NCBI RefSeq assembly: GCF_000380965.1
Contig: NZ_KB905581.1
Location: 1 to 52,861, forward strand
Source: Paenibacillus ginsengihumi DSM 21568
GTDB lineage: Bacteria; Bacillota; Bacilli; Paenibacillales; NBRC-103111
Reading direction: 5' to 3'
Length of the DNA stretch: 52,861 bases
A program made the position numbers and the translations under genes. Positions 7,146 to 15,338 of this stretch are shown here, piece by piece; position 1 is the stretch's first letter; each line of letters begins with the position of its first letter. A model generated the notes under the pieces. That model was not told the DNA's origin and made no database searches. It saw only the letters and a list, made by a program, of their open reading frames with translations.

Positions 7146-7334
7146 AATAAGATCGAAAAGCAATCTTATTCTTCAAAAACTGGCCCGATGAACGAAAATA
7201 AGAGCGAAAAATCTTCTTATACGAGCCGCTGCCCCCGGAAACGGGTCGATTTTATCGAAATAAGCATGAAATTTATCCTTATTTTGGAATTTTTCTTATT
7301 TTTCCTAGAGATAAGATCGAATTTCGTGCTTATT
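7146..7334. repeat. array of four 25-bp AATAAG-N13-CTTATT palindromes
   Basis: Four copies of an imperfect palindrome lie at 7146-7170, 7197-7221, 7259-7283 and 7310-7334. Each is 25 bp long with AATAAG (GATAAG in the last) and CTTATT (CTTATA in the second) at the ends; three copies share a GATCGAA- or GAGCGAA-like core. Start-to-start spacing is 51, 62 and 51 bp. A CCTCC/GGAGG hairpin follows at 7344-7358. The gap lies between two converging genes and has no believable coding frame. A second array with the same spacing but a different palindrome is at 40371-40555. Confidence 0.7.
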
Positions 7335-7419
7335 CAAGCATTTCCTCCATCAGGGAGGGTAGCGGTAAGTCGGCACCAGCGCGTAGGCAGGAGCGGCGCG
7401 GCTGGAGCCCATGCCCTTT

Positions 7420-7480
7420 CCCCTCCTAGTACGCAGTATCGCCAATCCATCGGCCCCCTCCTAGTACGCAATATCGCCAA
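7420..7480. repeat. 26-bp direct repeat, two copies
   Basis: The 26-bp sequence beginning CCCCTCCTAGTACGCA and ending ATCGCCAA occurs at 7420-7445 and 7455-7480 with one mismatch and a 9-bp spacer (period 35). It lies just beyond the 3' end of the adenine deaminase gene. I see no function. Confidence 0.7.
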
Positions 7481-7550
7481 GCGCTTGAGGCTAGCGGATA
7501 CAGCTCGCGGTCGCACAAAAATCAGACCGGCGCTAGATCGCCGTGCACGA

Positions 7551-9263
7551 TCAATTCGGCAGCAACAGCGGTACGACCTTGCCCTCGTTCACATCGATCA
7601 GCCCCAGGTCGGTTATCTTCAGCGCCGGGCTTACCGGCAGCGAATGCGTGCTGATCGACATAATCGGGTTATAGTGCCGGTAGCCGAGCGATTCCATAGC
7701 CATCCGCAGCTTTTCCACTTCCGCGGCGGCCTGCTCCAGCGGCTCCTCGGTCAGGATGCCGCCGACCGGCAGGCGAAGATGGGCCAGCACGCGCCCGTTC
7801 TCCACCACGCAAAATCCGCCTTGGCCGCGGATCACCTCGTTCGCCGCCAGCATCATATCGCTTGGGCTATGCCCGACGACGAGCAGATTGTGGTTGTCGT
7901 GGGAATATGTCGTGGCGACGGCGCCACGCTTGATCGTATCCCCGCCGATCAGCCCATAGGCGCGGTTGCCGTTCTTGCCGTAGCGCTCGAACGTCGCGAT
8001 CAGCCCATAGCCGCTGCCTTCCCAGCACAGCGCGCCGCCGCGCACCTCGATCTCGCCGCGATGCTCGCGCGTGAACGTCGAGCCGTCCTCGACCATCATG
8101 ACGCGGCACGCATAGCGGCCGTCCGGCCGATCCGCGGCAACGGCGAAATCCGCCTCTGTCAGCTGCGGCAGCCGCACGCTGCGGTAGTACGCCTCGGGGA
8201 ACCGGCGCCGCGGCGGCGGCTGCACATACGGCTCGGCAGCGTCATAGACTTTGCGCCCCCGCTTGTACACCTGCTCGATCGCCAGCTCCGCGAGGTCGGA
8301 TACGAGCAGGAAATCGGCGAGCTTGCCCGGCGCGATGACGCCCCGGTCGTACATGCGCATGCGGCGGGCCGGCGTGTACGTCGCCGCATAGACGGCGCGC
8401 TCCGGCTCCATGCCCATCCGGATCGCCTTGCGGACGAGATGGTTGAGATGCCCGCGCTGCTGGAACGAGTCGGCCATCACATCGTCGGTGACGAAGCAGA
8501 AGTGCTCGGACACATCGTGCGCATTCAAGTACGCCATCACTTCTTCGGTCATCGACTTCTCCTGAATTTCCACGAACATGCCGGCGGCGATCCGCGCTTC
8601 CAGGCCCTCGATCGTCTGATGAGTATGGTCCGAATCGACGCCGGCATAGATCATCCGGTGCAGGTCCAGATCGAGCAGCTTCGGCACATGTCCCTCGATC
8701 ACAAGCTCCGGATAATGGCGGCGAATATGATCGAGAATTCGGTTCGTCTTGCAATCCGGATCGCGGATCACATCGACATAGTTCATGATCTCGCCCATGC
8801 ATTGGACACGCTCGGTTCGCAGCAGCTCATCGATATCGTCCAGCTCGATCGCGCCGCCCGTCGTCTCGAGAGGCGTCGCCGGCACCGAGCTCGGGATCGC
8901 GTAGAACATATCGGCCGTACAGCCTTCGCTGGCCCGCATCATCTCCTTGACGCCCGACAGCCCGTATACGTTGGCCATCTCGTGCGGCTCCGGCACGATC
9001 GTCGTCACCCCGTTGCGGATGAGGCCGTAAGAGAACGTCTCCGGCGTCACCATCGTGCTCTCGATGTGCAAATGAATGTCGATCAGCCCAGGCAGCATAT
9101 ACCTGCCTGCGGCATCGATCACTTGAGCCGCCTCGAAATCGCCCGCCCCCCGCCGGCCGATATACAGGAACTTGCCGTCCACAATCGCCGCATTGCCTGG
9201 GGTAAATCGTTTGAAATAGCTGTTATATATCGTCGCACCTACAATCAGTACGTCTACCTGCAT
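7551..9263 (-). CDS. ade: adenine deaminase
   Basis: Adenine deaminase (EC 3.5.4.2) hydrolyses adenine to hypoxanthine and ammonia in the cytoplasm. The 570-aa length fits the bacterial amidohydrolase-type enzyme. Visible motifs are PGLIDIHLHIESTMVTPE (about residues 59-76, metal ligands), PEPHEMANVYG, GEIMNYVDVI, VIEGHVPKL, the AGVDSDHT segment and FVTDD with a binuclear-site Asp. The C-terminal domain carries the conserved THSLPVSPALKITDLGL block. It is the last gene of the leftward operon, 18 nt after the transport ATPase, where it would process imported adenine or adenine released by the nucleoside hydrolase. Confidence 0.93.
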   Translation of the reverse strand: MQVDVLIVGATIYNSYFKRFTPGNAAIVDGKFLYIGRRGAGDFEAAQVIDAAGRYMLPGLIDIHLHIESTMVTPETFSYGLIRNGVTTIVPEPHEMANVYGLSGVKEMMRASEGCTADMFYAIPSSVPATPLETTGGAIELDDIDELLRTERVQCMGEIMNYVDVIRDPDCKTNRILDHIRRHYPELVIEGHVPKLLDLDLHRMIYAGVDSDHTHQTIEGLEARIAAGMFVEIQEKSMTEEVMAYLNAHDVSEHFCFVTDDVMADSFQQRGHLNHLVRKAIRMGMEPERAVYAATYTPARRMRMYDRGVIAPGKLADFLLVSDLAELAIEQVYKRGRKVYDAAEPYVQPPPRRRFPEAYYRSVRLPQLTEADFAVAADRPDGRYACRVMMVEDGSTFTREHRGEIEVRGGALCWEGSGYGLIATFERYGKNGNRAYGLIGGDTIKRGAVATTYSHDNHNLLVVGHSPSDMMLAANEVIRGQGGFCVVENGRVLAHLRLPVGGILTEEPLEQAAAEVEKLRMAMESLGYRHYNPIMSISTHSLPVSPALKITDLGLIDVNEGKVVPLLLPN

Positions 9264-9281
9264 GCCGGTCCCTCCATGTTG

Positions 9282-10343
9282 TTAATCCACTAGCACCAAT
9301 CTCTCCGGCGGGAACATCAGATGTACTTCGCTGCCGCTGACATAAGGAGTATCCATTTCTTTATTGACCGTAAACGTGCCGAGCTCCGTCTCCACCTCGT
9401 ACTGATAGCTTCGGCCCAAATAAGTGCTGACCTTGATCTTGCCGACGACCCGGTTCGCGCCGCTGCCCAGCTCTGCCACCGTTCCGATCTCCACATCGTC
9501 CGGGCGAATCGCTCCCTTCTTGCCCGCGCGAACTTCGTGACCGGGCTGCGCGGCGGCGACGAAGCGATAGCCTCTGACCTTCAGCTCGGTTCCGTTCCCC
9601 GTCTCGCTCCGCTCCTCGAAATCGATAAAATTGTGGAATCCGATAAAGCGGGCCACAAACTCCGTCTTCGGGCGCTTGAAGATCGCCGCCGGATGATCGA
9701 GCTGCTCGATCACGCCGCGGTTCATGACCGCGACCCGGTCGGAGATCGAGAAGCATTCCTCCTGGTCGTGCGACACGTACACGGCGGTAATGCCGAGCTC
9801 CTGCTGGATGCGGCGAATTTCCACCCGCATATTGACCCGCAGGTTCGCGTCCAGGTTGCTGAGCGGCTCGTCGAACAGCAGCAAATCCGGCTCGATCACG
9901 AGCGCGCGGGCGATCGCCACCCGCTGCTTCTGTCCGCCGGAGAGCGCCTTCGGAAAGCGCCGTTCGAGCCCTGTCAGGCTGACGATCTCCAGCATCCGGC
10001 CGACCCGCCGCTTGATTTCGTCCTCGCCGACCTTCCTAAGGCGCAGCCCAAAGGCGATATTGTCGAACACGGACAAATGCGGGAACAGCGCGTAGCTCTG
10101 GAACACCAGCCCGAAGTTGCGCTTGTTCACAGGCATCCGCGTGTAATCCTGGCCGCCGAACAGAAAGCGGCCGTCTTTCGCCTCCAGGAAGCCGGCGATC
10201 AGCCGCAGCGTCGTCGTTTTGCCGCAGCCGCTTGGGCCGAGCAGCGAGACGAGCTGGCCTTTTTCGATGCTCAAATTAAAATCCTTCAGAATCAATTGCT
10301 GGTCGTACGCCACCGATACATTCTCCAGCTGCAGCAAAGACAT
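9282..10343 (-). CDS. ABC transporter ATP-binding protein, PotA/spermidine-type
   Basis: The 353-aa ATPase has Walker A GPSGCGKTT (about 35-43), the Q-loop LVFQSYALFPHL, signature LSGGQKQRVAIARAL, Walker B LLLFDEPLSNLD and the switch His in VYVSHDQEE. The C-terminal third (about 235-353) is a TOBE-type regulatory domain, as in PotA, FbpC and UgpC importers. ATG at 10343 has AAGGAGG 11 nt upstream; an upstream GTG or ATG in the same frame would overlap the permease gene more. By family it is a polyamine/opine-type importer ATPase. By context (nucleoside hydrolase, adenine deaminase) the cargo may be a purine compound. Confidence 0.9.
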   Translation of the reverse strand: MSLLQLENVSVAYDQQLILKDFNLSIEKGQLVSLLGPSGCGKTTTLRLIAGFLEAKDGRFLFGGQDYTRMPVNKRNFGLVFQSYALFPHLSVFDNIAFGLRLRKVGEDEIKRRVGRMLEIVSLTGLERRFPKALSGGQKQRVAIARALVIEPDLLLFDEPLSNLDANLRVNMRVEIRRIQQELGITAVYVSHDQEECFSISDRVAVMNRGVIEQLDHPAAIFKRPKTEFVARFIGFHNFIDFEERSETGNGTELKVRGYRFVAAAQPGHEVRAGKKGAIRPDDVEIGTVAELGSGANRVVGKIKVSTYLGRSYQYEVETELGTFTVNKEMDTPYVSGSEVHLMFPPERLVLVD

Positions 10344-10360
10344 GGCGCGGTAAGCCTCCT

Positions 10361-11149
10361 TCATCGTTTCGTGAAATAAGATAGTCCCATCAGCCGTTCG
10401 ATCAGAAACATCAGGATCGAGGTGATGATCATCAGCAGCACCGAAATGGCGGCGATCGTCGGGTCGAAATAGTTCTCCACATAAGTCAGCAGCTGAATGG
10501 GCAGCGTGCTGACGCCGGGGCCGGTCATAAACACGGAAATATCGACGTTGTTGAACGACTCCAGGAACGCGATCAGCACCGCGGCGATAATCCCCGAGCG
10601 AATATTGGGCAGCACCACCTTGAAGAACGTATGCAGTCGGCTGGCCCCGAGACTGAGCGCCGCTTCCTCGACGGAAAAATCGAAGTTGGCCAGACTCGAA
10701 GCGATGACGCGAATGATGAACGGCAGCATAATGACCGTATGTCCGATGAGCAGAGCCGTATAGATCGGCAGATGATAGGCGACGATCAAATATTTCAGCA
10801 TGGCGAACCCGAGCACGATGCCGGGAATCAGCACCGGCGAGATAAAGACGGCGTTCAGCATCTCCTTCCCCCGGAACGAATAGCGGCTCAGCGCGTAAGC
10901 GGCCGGAACCCCCAGCAGCAGAGCGAACAGGTTGCCGAGCAGCGATACGGCCATCGAGGTGCGGAACGTGCTCATGAACATCTCAACGTCAAAAATGTTG
11001 GCGTACCATCGCCACGAGAACCCGGAAGGCGGAAACTTCAGAATCGAGCCGGGCTCGAACGAGGAGACGGCTATAATGACGAGCGGCCCGAGCAAGAACA
11101 CGTACACCAGACCGGTGAACAGGGCCAGGCCCCGGTTGTTTTCCCGCAT
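10361..11149 (-). CDS. ABC transporter permease, PotC-like
   Basis: A 262-aa integral membrane protein with six predicted segments and the EAA-loop (VEEAALSLGASRLHTFFKVVLPNI, about residues 155-180) that docks on the ATPase. The N-terminus (GLVYVFLLGPLVIIAVSSF) and GFSWRWYANIF are typical of PotC-type subunits. It begins 5 nt after the first permease gene and ends 17 nt before the ATPase start, within one operon. Confidence 0.9.
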   Translation of the reverse strand: MRENNRGLALFTGLVYVFLLGPLVIIAVSSFEPGSILKFPPSGFSWRWYANIFDVEMFMSTFRTSMAVSLLGNLFALLLGVPAAYALSRYSFRGKEMLNAVFISPVLIPGIVLGFAMLKYLIVAYHLPIYTALLIGHTVIMLPFIIRVIASSLANFDFSVEEAALSLGASRLHTFFKVVLPNIRSGIIAAVLIAFLESFNNVDISVFMTGPGVSTLPIQLLTYVENYFDPTIAAISVLLMIITSILMFLIERLMGLSYFTKR

Positions 11150-11154
11150 AGCAG

Positions 11155-11976
11155 TTACTCCTTCGGATTGAATTTGGCGGCTGCGCGGTTCATCAGGGCG
11201 ATCACGACGAACGTAATGACCATCATGATCGTGGCGATGACGGAAGCCGAATGCCAGTCGTTGAGCGTAATGGCGTTCTGGTACAGGAACGTCGAGATGA
11301 CCCGCTGCTTGCCTCCGAGCAGCGCCGGCGTCGTATACGCGGTCAAGCTGCCGACGAACACCAGAATGCTGCCGATAATGAGCCCGGGGATGCTCAGCGG
11401 CACGATCACCTTGCGGAACGCCGTAAATTTGGACGCCCCCAGGCTTTCCGCCGCCTTGACGACGTCCGGATCGATATTCTCCATAACGCCGACCAGCGTG
11501 ATCAGAATAAGCGGCAGGAACAGGTGCACGAGACCGATGATCATCGCCGTCGGCGTGTACAGGATGTCAAGCGGCTCCTGAATCAGCCCGATCGCGAGCA
11601 GCGTGTTGTTGATCAGCCCCCGCTTGCCGAGCAGAATCATCCAGCTGAACGAACGCACGACCGAGCTGGTCAGCAGCGGGAAGATCGCCAGAGCGAGCAG
11701 CACACTTTTGCCGCGCGGCGGCAGCTTGGAGATATAGTAAGCGACCGGAAAGCCGATCACGACGCACAGCAAGGTGGTCACGACGCTGACCTGCAGCGTA
11801 GTCAACAATATTTTCAGAAAATAAGGGTCCTTGAAAAAATGCCAGTAGCCGCCCAACGTAAAGCTCCCGTTCTGAACGAAGGTCGAGCCTACCGTCAGCA
11901 GAATGGGGATGACCATGAATATCGTCAAAAACGCAAGTCCCGGCAAAATGAGAAAGTACGCATACCTGTTTTTCAT
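11155..11976 (-). CDS. ABC transporter permease, PotB-like
   Basis: A 273-aa permease with six predicted membrane segments and an EAA-loop (VVKAAESLGASKFTAFRKVIVPL, about 170-193). Its N-terminus (LPGLAFLTIFMVIPILLTVGSTF) and length match PotB-type subunits of spermidine/putrescine-like importers. It lies 13 nt downstream of the nucleoside hydrolase gene and should pair with the PotC-like protein to form the channel. Confidence 0.9.
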   Translation of the reverse strand: MKNRYAYFLILPGLAFLTIFMVIPILLTVGSTFVQNGSFTLGGYWHFFKDPYFLKILLTTLQVSVVTTLLCVVIGFPVAYYISKLPPRGKSVLLALAIFPLLTSSVVRSFSWMILLGKRGLINNTLLAIGLIQEPLDILYTPTAMIIGLVHLFLPLILITLVGVMENIDPDVVKAAESLGASKFTAFRKVIVPLSIPGLIIGSILVFVGSLTAYTTPALLGGKQRVISTFLYQNAITLNDWHSASVIATIMMVITFVVIALMNRAAAKFNPKE

Positions 11977-11989
11977 ATCGAGTCTCCTG

Positions 11990-12928
11990 TTATTGATGGC
12001 TGGGGCGCAGAGCGGCGATAAACATGTCCAGAAAAGCGTCCGCGTTCACATCGACGCAGACGTGCGCGTTCGGCTCCCGCTGCAGCCGGTTCTGGAAGTC
12101 GCACACCGTCTGGCCGTCGCACAGCTCACTGCGGGTCTCCACGTCGACATAATAATGGCCGGTCGTGACCAGCTTCCGGTCGATCGCCACGCCGACGGCA
12201 AGCGGATCATGCAGCGCGCAGGCCCTGACCCCGTTGCGCTCGCAGTAGCGGTTCATGTAATCCGCCGTGCTCTCCCGAACGTAGCGTCCGTACGGCGTAT
12301 CCCCGAGCCGCTCGATGTGCTCCTCGCTCAGCAGCGCCTTGCGCGTGACGTCGAGACCGACCAGGACCAGCTCGCGGAACCCGGCGTTGAGCACGATGCG
12401 GGCCGCCTCCGGATCGACATACATGTTGTATTCCGCGACAGGCGTCACATTGCCATAGCTTTGTACGACGCCGCCCATCACGATGACCTCCCGTACGTCC
12501 CGCACGATATCCGGCGCTTGGGCTGCGGCCAGCGCCAGATTGGTCAGCGGCCCGGTCATGACGAGCGTCAGCTCGCCCGGATGGCGCCGAATCTGCTCGA
12601 TCATATAATCGGCGGCGCTCCTTCCCTCGGGCCGCCTCGCCGTCCGCACGCCGCGCAGAGCGCCGCCGATGCCGTCGCTGCCGTGAACGCGGTGCTCGAA
12701 GAACGCCGGCCTCAGGAGCGGCTTGGCCGCCCCCGGCACGACGGGCAAATCTTGGCCGGCCTGCAGCAGGTCCAAGATTTTGCACGTGTTCTCTGTCGCC
12801 TGCTCCAGAGATACGTTGCCGCTTACCGTCGTGATGCCGAGCACATCGAGTCGGCCGCTGCCCAGCGCCAGCATGATGCCGAGGGCGTCGTCGATCCCCG
12901 TATCCACATCCAGGATCACTTTCTTCAT
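11990..12928 (-). CDS. inosine/uridine-preferring nucleoside hydrolase
   Basis: The 312-aa enzyme is a member of the IUNH family, which cleaves ribonucleosides to ribose and base using a bound calcium ion. The calcium-binding signature DVDTGIDDALG is at residues 6-16. Later motifs are TTVSGNVSLEQATENT, VHGSDGIGG, LTNLALA and EYNMYVDPEAA, plus a terminal LHDPLAVG segment with the conserved His-Asp. Its place between the binding lipoprotein and the permeases suggests that nucleosides, or products derived from them, are the transported substrates. The preferred base cannot be read from sequence. Confidence 0.93.
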   Translation of the reverse strand: MKKVILDVDTGIDDALGIMLALGSGRLDVLGITTVSGNVSLEQATENTCKILDLLQAGQDLPVVPGAAKPLLRPAFFEHRVHGSDGIGGALRGVRTARRPEGRSAADYMIEQIRRHPGELTLVMTGPLTNLALAAAQAPDIVRDVREVIVMGGVVQSYGNVTPVAEYNMYVDPEAARIVLNAGFRELVLVGLDVTRKALLSEEHIERLGDTPYGRYVRESTADYMNRYCERNGVRACALHDPLAVGVAIDRKLVTTGHYYVDVETRSELCDGQTVCDFQNRLQREPNAHVCVDVNADAFLDMFIAALRPSHQ

Positions 12929-12966
12929 GCCGGTCTACCTCCGTTTCGATCAGGTGATGCACAGAC

Positions 12967-12998
12967 AACAAGGGTATATGGCGTCATATACCCTTGTT
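12967..12998 (-). other. intercistronic hairpin after the binding-protein gene
   Basis: AACAAGGGTATATG (12967-12980) and CATATACCCTTGTT (12985-12998) form a perfect 14-bp stem with a 4-nt loop and no T-run. A stem between a binding-protein gene and the rest of an ABC operon usually stabilises or partly terminates the message, so that the binding protein is made in excess. Confidence 0.7.
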
Positions 12999-13055
12999 CA
13001 TGGGGACGGCTGGCGCCCCTTCGCTTCTGCGGCTCCCGGCGGCATATCGCCGGAA

Positions 13056-14135
13056 TTATTTCGACACTTCGCGGTTAAAGCGGTCGATCCAGTTCTTCAG
13101 CTGCTCATTGACGAATTTCATGTCCAGCTTACGCAGCTTGTCCACGACCTCCGCTCCGTACGTGATGCCCTGCGCTTCCTCCGCGCTGAGCTGCACGTTC
13201 TTGTTGACGGGAGAATCGATCCGGCCCTTGGCCAATTTCTCCTGCACTTCCTTGCTCAAATGCCAGTTGATGAAGTCTTCGGCCAGCTCCTTGTTTTTGC
13301 TGCCTTTGACGACGTTCACCGTATTCATGATCGCGTAGGCCCCTTCCTCGGGGATGACGAACTTCGCCGTCGGCACCGCCGCCTGGAGATCCTTCACGTA
13401 CATCTCCATGATCGGACCGGCCGCCGCTTCGCCCTGGGCGAACATGTTGACGAATTCCGACGTCTTGCTGTAATACTTGACGACGCCCGGGTTGAGCTCC
13501 TTCAGCTTCGCGAAAGCCTGATCCTCATTGAAGGCTTCGCTGCCGGACACGATGGAGGCCGCATCGACCATCATCGGGCCGCTGGTGGACGTAATATTCG
13601 GCATCGTAATCTTTTTCGCCAGGTCGGGACTCCAGAGGTCCTTCCACGACTTGATCTCCCGGCCCGCCGCCTGCGGGTCGTAGGCGATGCCGAGCGCCCC
13701 GATCGTATAGGCCGGGCCGTAATCCTCGCCGAGCGGCGCCTTGGCGGACTCGTAAATTTCGTTCAGATTCGGAATGCGGCTGCGGTCGAGCTTCTCGAAA
13801 ATTCCCGCTTCAATGCCCTGCTGGGCGTAATAATCGGACAAATACATCAGATCGACATTCGAGCTGCCTTGGCGCACCTTGTTCAGCCGCTCGGCGTTAT
13901 TGCCGATCTCCAGCACGATCTTGACGTTGTGCTCCTTCTCGAACGGCTCGTACACTTCCTTGCGGAAGAAGTCCTCGGCGAAGCCCCAGGTCGATATGAC
14001 CAGCGTGCGCTGCTCCTGCTGGCCGCCCTGGCCTTCCGCGGCGCCGCCTTGCTGCTGGCCTGCGCTGCCGCAGCCGGCGAGCAGCGAGCCTGTGAGCGCT
14101 ACAGCGAGTATTCCGGTGATCCAACGTTTTGTCAT
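13056..14135 (-). CDS. ABC transporter substrate-binding lipoprotein, PotD-like
   Basis: The 359-aa protein has a lipoprotein signal (TGILAVALTGSLLAGC, Cys at residue 22) followed by a Gln/Gly-rich linker (GQQQGGAAEGQGGQQ) and a periplasmic-binding fold of the PotD/extracellular solute-binding family 1 or 8 type: VISTWGFAEDFF, YEPFEKEHNVKIVLEIGNN, IPNLNEIYESAKAPL, MPNITSTSGPMMVDAA. ATG at 14135 is chosen because GGGGGAG lies about 10 nt upstream; the ATG at 14144 is too close to it. It is the first gene of the operon. A plausible promoter (TTGGAT, 16 bp, TACTAG) lies about 40-70 bp upstream. The ligand is inferred only from neighbours to be a purine base or nucleoside. Confidence 0.9.
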   Translation of the reverse strand: MTKRWITGILAVALTGSLLAGCGSAGQQQGGAAEGQGGQQEQRTLVISTWGFAEDFFRKEVYEPFEKEHNVKIVLEIGNNAERLNKVRQGSSNVDLMYLSDYYAQQGIEAGIFEKLDRSRIPNLNEIYESAKAPLGEDYGPAYTIGALGIAYDPQAAGREIKSWKDLWSPDLAKKITMPNITSTSGPMMVDAASIVSGSEAFNEDQAFAKLKELNPGVVKYYSKTSEFVNMFAQGEAAAGPIMEMYVKDLQAAVPTAKFVIPEEGAYAIMNTVNVVKGSKNKELAEDFINWHLSKEVQEKLAKGRIDSPVNKNVQLSAEEAQGITYGAEVVDKLRKLDMKFVNEQLKNWIDRFNREVSK

Positions 14136-14300
14136 CGTTTCCATTCTCCCCCTTGATTGCAAATCCATGAAAATTTTTCCTAGTATGCTCCATTTCCAGC
14201 AATCCAATGCACCGCTTCATTCCGCGGGTCTCTCCTGCTCTTCCGAGTCCGGCCCACTCCCTTCCTTGGAATCCGTAATAAAGAAACCGTGAAAAAAACA

Positions 14301-14343
14301 AAAAAAGCGCTCCTGGTAGAATACAAGCTTCTAACAAGAGCGC
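14301..14343 (-). terminator. strong leftward terminator before the salvage operon
   Basis: On the minus strand GCGCTCTTGTTAGAA pairs with TTCTACCAGGAGCGC, followed by TTTTTTTG. It most simply ends the MpsC-like gene transcript that stops at 14524. About 180 nt of structured untranslated RNA would precede it. An attenuator role for the salvage operon is possible, but no known riboswitch core is recognised. Confidence 0.8.
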
Positions 14344-14453
14344 CTTCCTTCGTAAACAAAGTCCGGCGACATCCGTTCTCGGTTCGGCGGGCTTCCCTTC
14401 AGATAGATCCGAAAGGAAACTCCAATATCGATATGATGGATGATCGCTATTCT

Positions 14454-14534
14454 GATCATTCGACGAAGCCTGTCGAAATGATCCGTACCGCAGGTGTCTG
14501 CCGAAGACGACAGGATTCGTTCGTCACAGGCGTC
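14454..14534 (+). repeat. structured leader element, copy B (diverged, orphan)
   Basis: The outer stem is GATCATT (14454-14460) with AATGATC (14477-14483), and the inner stem is CGAC/GTCG around GAAGCCT. TACCGCAGGTG and a 3' hairpin region ending TTCGTCACAGGCGTCC follow. Compared with copy C, both strands of the outer stem have changed together (GAAAATT/AATTTTC to GATCATT/AATGATC), so pairing is conserved. No plus-strand gene follows; the copy overlaps the 3' end of the minus-strand MpsC-like gene. Confidence 0.55.
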
Positions 14535-14874
14535 CTCCCTGCAATATAATATTGGTGATGGCCACTTGCGTCTTTGGATCGTAATCGCGAAGAATGACCT
14601 CGATCTGCAGACCCATCTCCTGCTCCAGCCGCTCTCTCAGTCGCTTCTTGTAAATCGACGACATATAGAAATCGACCTCATATTTCAAAGCGGGAACCTC
14701 GCCTTCCAAGGCGTCGGAACGCGGGGACCGCCGATGCCTGGCATGCAGCGTCACGATCCGGTTCTCCACGCTTGCTCTAAGCAACGTCGTGCCGAACCCG
14801 AACAGCTCCTTCGAAACCTCGTTATACAGATGACAAAGCTTCTTCTTGAATTCGTTGGAGTCGATCTGCAGCAT
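14524..14874 (-). CDS. DUF2294/MpsC-like protein
   Basis: This 116-aa soluble protein matches the DUF2294 family, now named MpsC after a subunit linked to a membrane-potential/bicarbonate system in Staphylococcus. Visible features are the helical start LCHLYNEVSKELFGFG (about 13-28), the VENRIVTLHARHRRSPRSD segment, and the C-terminal EMGLQIEVILRDYDPKTQVAI block. No MpsA or MpsB gene is adjacent, so its role here is uncertain. It starts at ATG 14874. The gene is single and is followed by a strong terminator. Confidence 0.75.
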   Translation of the reverse strand: MLQIDSNEFKKKLCHLYNEVSKELFGFGTTLLRASVENRIVTLHARHRRSPRSDALEGEVPALKYEVDFYMSSIYKKRLRERLEQEMGLQIEVILRDYDPKTQVAITNIILQGGRL

Positions 14875-15338
14875 AGCATCACCTATGATTGCCGTAATGA
14901 GCCCAGTGAAACAATCGATTGTTCCTTAATCATACAGAAGAAAAGCAAAATAATCAAGGGATTGTTCGGATTTTCTGCTTTCCGCGCTATATTTCGCGCA
15001 AACATCACAACGAATGTCAGCCGTTTTCCGAACGGAAGGCGTAGATGAGCAAAGCTTCTTATCGATATGCGTTCCAGCGCCCTATCCGGCTGGGGGCGTT
15101 TCGATTCAGCAGCAAAATGCCCTGCCCCCGATTTATGAAACAAATGTGATACTTCAGCATCATATCCATAGCTCCTGTCGTCGAAAACTGTACCTGGCCG
15201 GCGGCGGTGCCGATATATGAAATATACCGCACTTCGTTATCAATTCATATCACTTGTCGAGGTTTTGTATAGATGTACGTCATAAGCTACTCTTTGACCC
15301 CCTAATTATTCGACGGGGCGAATGCAAAGGAGTTTACA
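14875..15338. promoter_or_regulatory. divergent intergenic region with response-regulator promoter
   Basis: No gene is visible. TTGTAT (15265-15270) and TACTCT (15288-15293), 17 bp apart, form a plausible rightward promoter for the response regulator. An imperfect palindrome around 15206-15233 (GTGC.CGATATAT / ATATACCGCAC) could be a regulator site. Confidence 0.4.

Noticed and set aside
7146-7334. CRISPR array
   Set aside because: Repeats are only alike at their ends, spacers are unequal (26, 37, 26 bp), there are only four units and no cas genes in the window.
7188-9293. 701-codon plus-strand frame opposite adenine deaminase
   Set aside because: Mirror of a real GC-rich gene; composition is His/Arg-rich with no domain and no ribosome site.
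14136-14460. Purine riboswitch before the salvage operon
   Set aside because: The conserved three-way-junction core is not present; only short fragments resemble it, and the terminator is as well explained by the upstream gene.
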